Assembly: GCA_902478455.1 (NCBI GenBank)
Contig: CABSLJ010000100.1
Span: 1 to 8,959, forward strand
Source of the DNA: an uncultured Oscillospiraceae bacterium
GTDB lineage: Bacteria > Bacillota > Clostridia > Oscillospirales > Acutalibacteraceae
Direction of reading: 5' to 3'
Length of the DNA: 8,959 nt
Position 1 is the first letter of the stretch, and every line of letters starts with the position of its first letter. This document shows positions 1 to 5,885 of the stretch, in pieces. Below the pieces are notes generated by a model. That model made no database searches and was not told the origin of the DNA. It saw only the letters and a program-made list of their open reading frames with translations. Made by a program: the position numbers and the translations under genes.

Positions 1-208
1 CAAGGGTGGAAAGGCGAGGTAAGAGCTCACCAGCGCGCAGGAGACTGCGCGGCTATGCAAACCCTATCCGGAGCAACACCGCAGAGGAACACACAAGCGT
101 CTGCCCGGCGCGTTCCGAGGAGGTGGCGTGAGCCGCGCGGCAACGTGCGGCCAAGATAGATGGCTGTTCAAGACAGAACTCGGCTTACAGGTCTGGTCGC
201 CTATCTTT
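1..208 (+). ncRNA. rnpB: RNase P RNA, 3' portion (partial)
   Basis: This is the catalytic RNA of ribonuclease P, which removes the 5' leader from precursor tRNAs. The 5' part lies before the window. Seen directly: the conserved block GAGGTAAGAGCTCACCAGCG (17-36), the adjoining small hairpin GCGCAGGAGACTGCGC (35-50), the stretch GGCTATGCAAACCCTATCCG (51-70), and near the 3' end the hallmark ACAGAACTCGGCTTACAG (173-190), which forms the 3' strand of the universal P4 helix. The order of these elements fits the ancestral (type A) bacterial architecture rather than the Bacillus type B. The 3' end is estimated from the P1 strand after CTTACAG and could lie anywhere from about 200 to 215. It is convergent with the degV-pnc unit. 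Confidence 0.95.
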
Positions 209-222
209 CATTTGAGATAGCA

Positions 223-272
223 AACGGAAAGCGGTCCGCGTTTGCGGGCCGCTTTCCGTTGTATTTTTATTG
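223..272 (+). terminator. intrinsic terminator of rnpB
   Basis: AACGGAAAGCGG (223-234) pairs perfectly with CCGCTTTCCGTT (249-260). The stem extends inward by four more pairs, one of them G-T, leaving a six-base loop at 239-244. A T-rich tail TATTTTTATTGTTTT follows at 262-276. It lies about 15 bases past the estimated 3' end of RNase P RNA. On the opposite strand the hairpin is followed only by a weak T run, so it may act poorly as a bidirectional terminator for the convergent degV unit. Confidence 0.9.
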
Positions 273-288
273 TTTTACCGCTCTGCGC

Positions 289-311
289 AGGGGCGCGCAG
301 TGTGCGCCCGC
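289..311 (-). terminator. GC-rich hairpin downstream of the degV gene, possible terminator
   Basis: GGGCGC (291-296) and GCGCCC (304-309) form a stem that can be extended by a G-T and a C-G pair, closing on a three-base loop. On the minus strand it lies about 100 bases after the degV stop codon. There is no immediate T tract; the first T/A-rich stretch on that strand comes about 20 bases later, in the flank of the rnpB terminator. It may end or stabilise the pncA-pncB-degV transcript, but the evidence is weak. Bases 273-408 hold no convincing gene. Confidence 0.25.
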
Positions 312-408
312 AGCACGGACGCTGGAAAGGCCGGGCGAACGATGTTCTCTCCCACATACTGAGATTCAGCAAGGGCGTACCATGGGAAACTGCAAGGCAA
401 TCTCCTTC

Positions 409-1263
409 CTATTTCGTCAAAAAAAGCACGCCGAGGGTATCCGGCCCGCAGTGGGAGGAGATGGTGCATCCTGCGCGGGTGACCAGCACTTCCTTGAAGG
501 GAGCCAGGGCGCACACCTGCTTACAGACGGCGTCGATCCGCTCGTTGGAGGTGCCCGAATGGGTGATGAAGACGCGGTCGAGCTTGAGGTCGTTCCGGCC
601 GGAAAGCTTGTCGCTTATGTACTGCTCCAGCGCCTTGTCGAGCGTACCTCTGTATTTTTTGCCCACGCCCATCCGGCCGCAGGTGTTGTCCACCTCGATG
701 CACGGCTTCAGGCGCAGCAGGTTGGCGCCCATCGCAGCCAGCGCCGAGCAGCGTCCTCCCGCATGGAGGAATTCCAGCGTGTTGAGCACAAAGCTCGCGT
801 GGCATTTTCCCGTCAGGGCGCTGACCTCCGCCTGCACCTGCTCTGCGGACAGGCCGGCGGCGATGCGTTCGGCCGCCTCAATGACCAGCAGGCCGATGCC
901 GGTGGACAGATTGCACGAATTGATGGGATAGACATGGCCGAGCTCCCTGGCCGCGATGCAACAGTTCTGATAGGCGGCCGAAAGGGCCGAACCCAGATTC
1001 AGATGAACGACGTCGTACCCCTTCTCGGTCCATTTGCGGAAATACTCGGCGTATTCCCCCGCGCCGATGGCCGCCGTCTTGGGGAGGATTTTCTCCTTCC
1101 GGTAGGCCTCGTACAGCTCGTCCGGCGTGATGTCCACTCCGTCCTGATACTGTCTCTCCCCCAAAATGATGTGGAAGGGATAGTAATGGACGCCATAGCG
1201 TTCCTTGAGCGCGTCGCCCAGATCGCAGGTACTGTCGGCGCTCAGAATGACTCGATTGTTCAT
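409..1263 (-). CDS. DegV family fatty-acid-binding protein
   Basis: Complete 284-residue protein, the usual DegV length of about 280-290. DegV proteins bind one fatty acid; FakB, the characterised relative, presents it to the kinase FakA for phosphorylation. Family blocks seen in order: SADSTCDL (8-15), TAAIG (63-67), LNLGSALSAAYQN (88-100), NSCNLSTGIG (115-124), LEFLHAGGR (163-171), and a C-terminal block ISSHCGPDTLGVLF (268-281), where the His-x-Gly-Pro and the N-terminal Ser are typical lipid-head contacts. The ATG at 1263 is preferred because GGAGG (1269-1273) sits five bases upstream; an in-frame TTG at 1275 would overlap that site. It is rich in cysteine (12). It lies 49 bases after pncB and is probably co-transcribed. 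The bound ligand cannot be told from sequence, and no fakA is in view. Confidence 0.95.
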   Translation of the reverse strand: MNNRVILSADSTCDLGDALKERYGVHYYPFHIILGERQYQDGVDITPDELYEAYRKEKILPKTAAIGAGEYAEYFRKWTEKGYDVVHLNLGSALSAAYQNCCIAARELGHVYPINSCNLSTGIGLLVIEAAERIAAGLSAEQVQAEVSALTGKCHASFVLNTLEFLHAGGRCSALAAMGANLLRLKPCIEVDNTCGRMGVGKKYRGTLDKALEQYISDKLSGRNDLKLDRVFITHSGTSNERIDAVCKQVCALAPFKEVLVTRAGCTISSHCGPDTLGVLFLTK

Positions 1264-1312
1264 GGCTGCCTCCAATGTAAAAATGGTAATCTATCGGGAA
1301 TTAAAATCCTGT

Positions 1313-2773
1313 TTAAAAGGAATGTTCCGAAAGCAGACGCTGCTTTTCCTCCCAAAGCCGCTGCGAGAGGTCGACATAATACCGATGCGGATTCTCAAAG
1401 CGGGTGACCTCGTCCCACAGCGTGGCCACCTGCCGGGCGCAGTAGTCCTTTATCTCCGCAAGCGGCGGGGAGTCGTAAACCCGCTTGCCGCCGCTAAACA
1501 GCTGCTTCTGAAGCTCCACAGCGCGGAAATTTTCCACCAGCTTGCGCTTCCAGACGTGCTCGGGGTCAAAAATCTCATAAAGCTTTGTGTCATCGATCAC
1601 CTCGTCGCGCAGGGTAATGACGTCGGCAATGGCCTTGCCCGTCTCCCGGTCGAAGAGCCGCCACAGCTTTTTAAAACAGGGCGTAGTGATTTTGGAGACA
1701 TTCTCGCTGACCTTGATTTTCGGCAGGATGCTCCCATCCTCCCGCTCGACCGCCGAAAGCTTGTACACCCCGCCGAACACCGGCTCGGAGGAGGAGGTGA
1801 TCAGCCGTTCGCCCACGCCGAAGAGGTCCACCTTGGCGCCCTGAATGAGCATGTCGCGGATGATGGTTTCGTCTAGCGAGTTGGAGGCGCAGATTTTGCA
1901 GTCGGGGAAGCCGGCCGCATCGAGCATGGCGCGCGCCTTGCGGGAGAGATAGGTGATGTCGCCGCTGTCAATGCGGATGCCCGCCGGCCGGAAGCCGCGC
2001 GGAAGAATTTCCTCCTTGAAGACGCGGATGGCGTTGGGCACGCCTGATTTGAGGGTGTTGTAGGTATCCACAAGCAGCGTGCAGGAGGACGGATATTCCC
2101 GCGCGTAGGCGCGGAAAGCGTCGAGCTCGGAATCGAACAGCTGCACCCAGCTGTGGGCCATCGTGCCCATGGCGGGAATGCCGAAATCGCGCTCGCAGAG
2201 GGTGCAGGCCGTACCGGCGCAGCCGCCGATGTAGGCCGCGCGCGCGCCGAAGACGGCGCCGTCAAAGCCCTGGGCGCGGCGGGAACCGAATTCCATCACC
2301 GCCCGGCCGCCCGCCGCGCGCACAATGCGGTTGGCCTTGGTGGCGATCAGGCTCTGATGGTTGATGGCTAAGAGCACCATGGTTTCAATAAACTGGGCCT
2401 GGATGACCGGACCGCGCACCGTGACCACTGGCTCTCCGGGGAACACAGGCGTCCCCTCGGGGACGGCCCAGACATCACAGCTGAATTGGAAGTCCGCAAG
2501 ATAGGAGAGAAACGCCTCGCTGAATATGCCGCGGGAGCGCAGATAGGCGATGTCCTCTTCGGTAAAGGTCAGATTTTCGAGGTACTCCACCAGCTGCTGC
2601 ACGCCGGCGAGCAGAGCGAAGCCGCCGCCGTCGGGCACGCGGCGGAAAAACATATCAAAGTAGGCGATTGAGTTCTGAAAGCCGTTTTCAAAATATCCGT
2701 TCGCCATGGTGATCTCATAAAAATCGGTCAGCATGGTCAAATTATCGCGCAGGGTGGGTTTTGTTTGTTGCAT
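1313..2773 (-). CDS. pncB: nicotinate phosphoribosyltransferase
   Basis: Complete 486-residue enzyme that couples nicotinate with phosphoribosyl pyrophosphate, driven by ATP, to give nicotinate mononucleotide: the committed step of the Preiss-Handler NAD route, in the cytosol. Landmarks: N-terminal LTDFYEITMANGYF (14-28); FGSRRAQG (162-169); GTMAHSW (203-209) with His207 as the phosphorylatable catalytic histidine of the family; GIRIDSGD (265-272) and FGVGERL (318-324) in the phosphoribosyl-binding barrel. The length fits the longer bacterial/human-like subfamily. The start is set by GAAGAGG (2779-2785) five bases before ATG; an upstream extension to 2863 would run into pncA. The gap to the pncA stop is 28 bases, so the pair is surely one operon, with nicotinamidase supplying the substrate. 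Confidence 0.97.
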   Translation of the reverse strand: MQQTKPTLRDNLTMLTDFYEITMANGYFENGFQNSIAYFDMFFRRVPDGGGFALLAGVQQLVEYLENLTFTEEDIAYLRSRGIFSEAFLSYLADFQFSCDVWAVPEGTPVFPGEPVVTVRGPVIQAQFIETMVLLAINHQSLIATKANRIVRAAGGRAVMEFGSRRAQGFDGAVFGARAAYIGGCAGTACTLCERDFGIPAMGTMAHSWVQLFDSELDAFRAYAREYPSSCTLLVDTYNTLKSGVPNAIRVFKEEILPRGFRPAGIRIDSGDITYLSRKARAMLDAAGFPDCKICASNSLDETIIRDMLIQGAKVDLFGVGERLITSSSEPVFGGVYKLSAVEREDGSILPKIKVSENVSKITTPCFKKLWRLFDRETGKAIADVITLRDEVIDDTKLYEIFDPEHVWKRKLVENFRAVELQKQLFSGGKRVYDSPPLAEIKDYCARQVATLWDEVTRFENPHRYYVDLSQRLWEEKQRLLSEHSF

Positions 2774-2801
2774 GGTATCCTCTTCTTTCCCGCCGGCGGG
2801 T

Positions 2802-3467
2802 TCAGCCGACGTCGGCGCACAATTCGACGCCGTTGACCGACATATTGTAAAGCGCCATGACATTGCAGAGCGCGGCGTTGTGCGCGCCCAGATCGTAGGT
2901 CTCCACCAGGGCGCGCGGGACGACCACCCGGCAGCGCCGGTTTCTCCGGTTGAAGTCTGCCTTGAGCGTCAAAGCGAGCTGCTGCACGCACAGGTCGGTG
3001 CAGTCCCCCGCCAAGAGGAAGGAATCCACCTGCGGATGCGCTCCGAGCCATTCGGCAAAGGCCGGCTCCAGAAAGCCGTTGGTCGAATTTTTGGGGATCA
3101 CGGTAAAGCGGCCGGCCGCAGCCACTTCACCGGTCAGCGCGGATTCTTCGTCCCCCTGCAGGCAGTGGACCGGGTAGCTTTCAAACTCAGGGCTTTCCTC
3201 TGTGTGGCTGTCGCAAAAGGCGAGCATGGGAATGCCCCTTGCGGCGCACGACCGGCAGAGCTGTGCCACCCTTTCGTTGATCGCCTCCACCCGCGGACTG
3301 CTCAGCGCCCCCCGCTTGACAAAGCCGTTGACCATGTCGATCACCAGCAGAGCGCTTGATGCGGCGGGAAAGGCTTCCAGGCTGACGCCGGGAAGGGCCT
3401 CAAGCTGGTCATAGATGGCCGAAAGCGCCTCGGCGGCGTCCTTTAAAAAGAGTTCCTTGTTCTCCAT
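2802..3467 (-). CDS. pncA: nicotinamidase-like isochorismatase-family cysteine hydrolase
   Basis: Complete 221-residue protein predicted to hydrolyse nicotinamide to nicotinate and ammonia, feeding PncB encoded 28 bases downstream. The Asp-Lys-Cys triad of the family is visible: Asp44 in LLVIDMVNGF (40-49), Lys126 in VIPKNSTNGF (123-132), Cys160 in AGDCTDLCV (153-161). Asp86, His88 and His101 in the stretch CDSH...YPVHC (85-102) fit the metal-binding site of nicotinamidases. About 37 residues precede the catalytic core, a predicted helical extension absent from short enzymes such as E. coli PncA. The ATG at 3467 has only a distant GGGAG (12 bases), so initiation may be weak. The family also includes isochorismatases and carbamoyl hydrolases; the neighbour decides for nicotinamidase. 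Confidence 0.88.
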   Translation of the reverse strand: MENKELFLKDAAEALSAIYDQLEALPGVSLEAFPAASSALLVIDMVNGFVKRGALSSPRVEAINERVAQLCRSCAARGIPMLAFCDSHTEESPEFESYPVHCLQGDEESALTGEVAAAGRFTVIPKNSTNGFLEPAFAEWLGAHPQVDSFLLAGDCTDLCVQQLALTLKADFNRRNRRCRVVVPRALVETYDLGAHNAALCNVMALYNMSVNGVELCADVG

Positions 3468-3566
3468 AGGTTCAGCACACTCCCATCTTTCTGTGTTCCA
3501 GGGCCGCTGAGAAAAAACCAGTTTATTCCTTGGGTATTCTGTACATCCAAGAATTTATTATAACAT

Positions 3567-3594
3567 ATTATAGCAAAAAATCGGAAAAGTACAA
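3567..3594 (-). promoter_or_regulatory. sigma-A-type promoter of the pncA-pncB-degV unit
   Basis: On the minus strand, -35 TTGTAC (3594-3589) and a perfect -10 TATAAT (3572-3567) are separated by 16 bases. The leader to the pncA ATG would be about 90 bases. In it an imperfect stem (TTCTTGG with CCAAGGAA, around 3532-3555) is followed by six T residues some ten bases later (3516-3521 on the + strand). A second weak stem near the start codon brackets the GGGAG site. These leader structures are too weak to call a riboswitch. No convincing NiaR or NrtR operator was recognised. Confidence 0.7.
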
Positions 3595-3624
3595 TCCCGC
3601 AAAAAAGGGCCTGATACCGGGGTT

Positions 3625-3652
3625 TTGCTGTTTTCCCCCTCTTTTTTATAAT
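3625..3652 (+). promoter_or_regulatory. possible distal plus-strand promoter
   Basis: TTGCTG (3625-3630), a 16-base spacer and a perfect TATAAT (3647-3652). It would give a leader of about 150 bases before the XRE-type gene. It overlaps an A6-GGG ... T6 imperfect stem (3601-3650), so the apparent promoter could be a by-product of that structure. Weaker candidate than the proximal promoter at 3715-3743. Confidence 0.35.
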
Positions 3653-3688
3653 CCGCCAGACGTTGAAAAGACGGCAAAAAGCATGGGT

Positions 3689-3703
3689 AGGAAAATATTT
3701 CCT
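3689..3703. promoter_or_regulatory. inverted repeat just upstream of the XRE gene promoter (candidate operator)
   Basis: AGGAAA (3689-3694) and TTTCCT (3698-3703) form a perfect 6-3-6 inverted repeat, 11 bases upstream of the -35 box of the proximal XRE promoter. Small XRE repressors often bind such short dyads near their own promoters. Assignment as an operator is inference; short A/T-rich dyads also arise by chance. Confidence 0.25.
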
Positions 3704-3714
3704 CCTTTGTGTTC

Positions 3715-3743
3715 TTGTGCTTTTTATTTCTTTCTTGTATAAT
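3715..3743 (+). promoter_or_regulatory. sigma-A-type promoter of the XRE-family gene
   Basis: -35 TTGTGC (3715-3720), an optimal 17-base spacer, and a perfect -10 TATAAT (3738-3743). The start of transcription would be near 3750, giving a leader of about 60 bases before the ATG at 3810. It is divergent from the pncA promoter; the two -10 boxes are about 165 bases apart. Confidence 0.75.
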
Positions 3744-3809
3744 GGAACCAACGCCATCTGCTTTGGTACAACAATCACAGTTTTCGTCGAATTAAGGAGT
3801 GAGAAACAA

Positions 3810-4070
3810 ATGAGGTTGCGTAAACAAGCGCTGGGGAACCGAAATCTGGTCGGAGCGCGGGTGGAAAGTGAACGGAAGCGTCAGGGAATGAAACAAAAGG
3901 AGCTGCTTGCTCAGCTTCAGGTCAATGGAATTGACATGAACGCCTCCGGTCTTTCCAAGCTGGAAGGGCAAATCCGTTTTGTCACCGATTCGGAGCTGGT
4001 CGCTCTCGCCCGTATTCTGAACGTCTCCGTCGACTGGCTTTTGGGCCTGACCGACGAGGAGAACAAATAG
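3810..4070 (+). CDS. small XRE-family helix-turn-helix transcriptional regulator
   Basis: An 86-residue single-domain DNA-binding protein of the lambda Cro/CI (XRE) type. After a basic N-terminus (MRLRKQALG) comes the five-helix fold: GARVESERKRQGM (15-27), MKQKELLAQL (27-36) as the scaffold helix, MNASGLSKLEGQ (43-54) as the recognition helix region with the typical S-x-L-S-K-L-E-x-G-like signature, then FVTDSELVALARILNVSVDWLLGL (57-80), the classic C-terminal XRE signature. There is no sensor or peptidase domain. The start is set by AAGGAG (3794-3799), ten bases before ATG; a longer in-frame reading back to 3663 lacks a ribosome site and crosses the promoter. It is monocistronic, with its own terminator. 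Targets are unknown; autoregulation and control of the divergent pnc unit are possible but unproven. Confidence 0.9.
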   Translation: MRLRKQALGNRNLVGARVESERKRQGMKQKELLAQLQVNGIDMNASGLSKLEGQIRFVTDSELVALARILNVSVDWLLGLTDEENK

Positions 4071-4096
4071 GAAATCTCCGCTAAGCATCTGAATCC

Positions 4097-4136
4097 AAAA
4101 GCCCGGTACGGCCCACAAGCCGCATCGGGCTTTTTT
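4097..4136 (+). terminator. intrinsic terminator of the XRE-family gene
   Basis: AAAAGCCCG (4097-4105) pairs with CGGGCTTTT (4126-4134), inner pairs CGGC/GCCG (4109-4112 with 4119-4122) extend the stem with one mismatch, and six T residues run from 4131 to 4136. It begins 26 bases after the stop codon. The A run on the other side means it could also work on the minus strand, though nothing is read towards it there. Confidence 0.88.
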
Positions 4137-4214
4137 CATCCGTAAGCCGCGGTCCGATGCACGGGGACACGTTTTTCCGCACAGGGGGCCGGCGGTGAAT
4201 AACATGTTTCTCCG

Positions 4215-4220
4215 TATAAT
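4215..4220 (+). promoter_or_regulatory. possible -10 box for the YtvI-like gene
   Basis: A perfect TATAAT lies about 100 bases before the proposed TTG start, but no good -35 hexamer is found at 16-18 bases (GCGGTG at 17). Because the XRE gene ends in a strong terminator, the permease gene needs a promoter between 4137 and 4300, and this is the best candidate. It could be recognised by another sigma factor. Confidence 0.35.
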
Positions 4221-4319
4221 ACCGCGTCTGGCGCAATATATTGGAACAAACCGCCTGAAAGCCGGATGGAAGTTCGCGGCGAAACGGGTCCGCGGTCCGC
4301 AAAAGGAGGGAAACAGGGG

Positions 4320-5465
4320 TTGTTTCAGAAGGATATTCTGCTCAGATGGAAACCGTTTCTGCTTTTTTGGGCCGTCTACAGCCTGCTGTTCTGGCTCTTT
4401 TCTTCCACGCTGCAATACACCTTTCCTTTTCTGGCAGGATGGGTTCTGGCGCTCCTGCTTCAACCGCTGATGCGGCTGCTCACCGAAAAGGCGCGCCTGA
4501 AAAGCGGCGTGGCCTCAGCGATTGTGACCGTCCTGGTCTTTCTGTTGCTTTTTGGAGCCGTTTTCGGCATCGGCGTGGGGCTGGTCGGCGAACTGATGGG
4601 GCTTGTAGGCCGGCTGAAGGAGATGGACCTTAGCCACATCACCCAGCCGGTCGTCGACTGGATCACCCGGCTGGGAGCCTCCCTTGTCAGAATAGACGCC
4701 GATTTTTTGGCGGAAAACAAGGATCAGCTGCTTTCCATTGCGCAGAGCGGCGTCTCGGTCGCGACCGCGCTGCTGACCGGTGCGCTGCGCTTTTTAACCT
4801 CCCTACCCGCCGTACTCACCACGATTTTGGTCATCATCTTCTCCACCTACTTTTTTTCCAAGGACATGCCGCGCATCAAGCAAAGGCTCTTCTCTCCCTT
4901 TACGGAGGACGTCGTCTCCCGCCTGGGCGACGTCTGGCGAAACGGGCTTGCCATGGCGGGCAGATATCTCTCCTCCTATGCGATGATTTGCCTGCTCACC
5001 TTTGTGGAAAGCCTTGCGCTCTTTCTGCTGCTCGGGGTCAAATATCCGGTTGTGCTCAGCATCGCCGCCGGTGTGGCCGACCTGATTCCAGTGGTCGGCC
5101 CGGGCGCTGTCTTTCTGCCCGCGGCGGTTGTCTCCCTCTGCTCGGGGGAGACCTTCGCCGCTGCGGGACTCGTTGTCGGCTGGATTCTCATCATTGTCAT
5201 CCGCGAAATCGTCGAGCCAAAAATCATTTCCTCCTCTGTAGAGGTCCACCCCCTGCTGATGCTCGCCGCTTTGTACGTCTCCCTCATCGCGGGCAATTTT
5301 ATGGTCTTTCTCTACTTTCTGTTTCTGTGCGTGTTCTATCAGATTCTGAAAAAGGCCGGCGTACTGAAACCCCTGTTTGCCGGAAAGGAGGGGGAAAGCA
5401 CCGGAAAAAGAAGAAAGGAGAGGCGGCGCTGTGCCGGAAAGAGCGCTCTTTCCGGCCGGATGTGA
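4320..5465 (+). CDS. AI-2E/UPF0118-family membrane protein, YtvI-like
   Basis: A 381-residue integral membrane protein of the AI-2E transporter (PerM/UPF0118) family, whose members include YtvI, a sporulation membrane protein of Bacillus and Clostridia. Helices are expected around 11-29, 33-52, 66-93, 145-180, 217-240, 243-273, 280-298 and 311-343, with the family's large soluble stretch between (94-140, 181-210). Diagnostic blocks: SYAMICLLTFVESLALFLLL (219-238), DLIPVVGPG (254-262), EPKIISSSVEVHPLL (299-313). The tail (355-381) is short, basic and probably cytoplasmic. TTG at 4320 is chosen because AAAGGAGGG (4302-4310) precedes it by ten bases; an in-frame ATG at 4266 has no ribosome site and would read through that site. 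The transported substrate is unknown; the AI-2 label should not be taken literally. Confidence 0.88.
   Translation: MFQKDILLRWKPFLLFWAVYSLLFWLFSSTLQYTFPFLAGWVLALLLQPLMRLLTEKARLKSGVASAIVTVLVFLLLFGAVFGIGVGLVGELMGLVGRLKEMDLSHITQPVVDWITRLGASLVRIDADFLAENKDQLLSIAQSGVSVATALLTGALRFLTSLPAVLTTILVIIFSTYFFSKDMPRIKQRLFSPFTEDVVSRLGDVWRNGLAMAGRYLSSYAMICLLTFVESLALFLLLGVKYPVVLSIAAGVADLIPVVGPGAVFLPAAVVSLCSGETFAAAGLVVGWILIIVIREIVEPKIISSSVEVHPLLMLAALYVSLIAGNFMVFLYFLFLCVFYQILKKAGVLKPLFAGKEGESTGKRRKERRRCAGKSALSGRM
5433..5456. repeat. 24-bp perfect palindrome at the 3' end of the YtvI-like gene
   Basis: GCCGGAAAGAGC (5433-5444) is followed immediately by its exact reverse complement (5445-5456), without a spacer. 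In RNA it would fold as a ten-pair hairpin with a GCGC loop that overlaps the last codons (AGKSALSG) and ends nine bases before the stop codon's last base. No T tract follows. It could be a protein binding site or an mRNA-stabilising hairpin. Confidence 0.8.
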
Positions 5466-5497
5466 TGCGCTCCGGTTCCCCCGTAAAAAGCAGGTCG

Positions 5498-5544
5498 GCC
5501 GCCTCTGCCGAATGACAGAGGACGGCTTAATCCTCTCGGTTTTT
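5498..5544 (+). terminator. probable terminator of the YtvI-like gene, with an alternative fold
   Basis: AGAGGA (5517-5522) pairs with TCCTCT (5531-5536) around an eight-base loop; CGG and five T residues (5540-5544) follow, giving a modest intrinsic terminator about 50 bases past the stop codon. A competing, stronger hairpin is also present: GCCG-CCTCTG (5498-5507) with CAGAGG-CGGC (5516-5526, one bulged A). The two folds share bases 5517-5522 and so exclude each other. Confidence 0.45.
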
Positions 5545-5606
5545 GCGGCCGGACTGTTTTTGCCGCTGAGAAAGCCTTCTTACATGAAAAGATGCGGTTT
5601 GCTTGC

Positions 5607-5641
5607 AAAAAACGCCCGTTCCTTTTACGGAAGGGGCGTTT
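5607..5641 (-). terminator. intrinsic terminator of the rsmA/small membrane protein unit
   Basis: On the minus strand AAACGCCC (5641-5634) pairs with GGGCGTTT (5617-5610), with an inner TTCC/GGAA segment (5632-5619), and six T residues follow (5612-5607). The TAA stop of the small membrane protein lies in the loop, so the coding sequence ends inside its own terminator. It faces the terminator of the convergent permease gene. Confidence 0.85.
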
Positions 5642-5885
5642 GATCGGACCGTGCGTCCGTTTTTTCTGTTTGTTCCACTTCACCGGACGGCCGCTCCGCC
5701 GGGTCGGGATCGTTCCAGCTCTGGAAGGCGAAATAGCATCCCAGCATGGCCACGCCGCAGCAGAGAAGGCCCACCGTGACCGAATCGCTCTTCTGTTCAA
5801 AGGCGCACAGGATGATCGCCACCAGGATCAGCGCAATGCACAGGACAAAGGCGGCAAAGCCCATCTTTCCGTTTTCTTTCAGCAT
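5625..5885 (-). CDS. small two-helix membrane protein of unknown function
   Basis: An 86-residue protein that I do not recognise. Two hydrophobic segments, about residues 9-28 (GFAAFVLCIALILVAIILCA) and 38-54, are joined by a short loop EQKSDSVT and followed by a 30-residue hydrophilic, acidic tail rich in Glu, Asp, Thr and Pro. This predicts a hairpin in the cytoplasmic membrane. Four cysteines lie in or near the helices. Coding support: a GGGAG site (5895-5899) nine bases before ATG, a position 24 bases after rsmA on the same strand, and a terminator exactly at its end. It is most likely the second gene of the rsmA transcript. No enzymatic motif is seen. Confidence 0.72.
   Translation of the reverse strand: MLKENGKMGFAAFVLCIALILVAIILCAFEQKSDSVTVGLLCCGVAMLGCYFAFQSWNDPDPAERPSGEVEQTEKTDARSDQTPLP

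Noticed and set aside
160..1407. Long plus-strand open frame of 415 codons
   Set aside because: It starts inside RNase P RNA, crosses its terminator and is antisense to the clear degV gene; the protein has no recognisable domain.
2774..2863. N-terminal extension of the pncB frame
   Set aside because: It overlaps pncA, lacks a ribosome site, and homologous proteins begin near residue 1 of the shorter form.
3468..3566. Riboswitch in the pncA leader (for example an NAD-sensing element)
   Set aside because: Only weak imperfect stems; no motif of a known NAD-related riboswitch was recognised.
3684..3742. 19-codon plus-strand frame beginning ATGGGTAGG before the XRE gene
   Set aside because: No ribosome binding site, and it spans the XRE gene promoter, so it would not be on that transcript.
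3443..3778. Minus-strand frame of 111 codons across the pncA promoter
   Set aside because: It crosses both divergent promoters, overlaps the pncA start in another frame, and has no domain or ribosome site.
5377..5643. Plus-strand frame of up to 88 codons after the YtvI-like gene, with a GTG at 5431 behind an AGGAGAGG site
   Set aside because: It overlaps the permease end, the palindrome, two terminators and the end of the convergent gene; composition is not protein-like. A 70-residue GTG-started version cannot be fully excluded.
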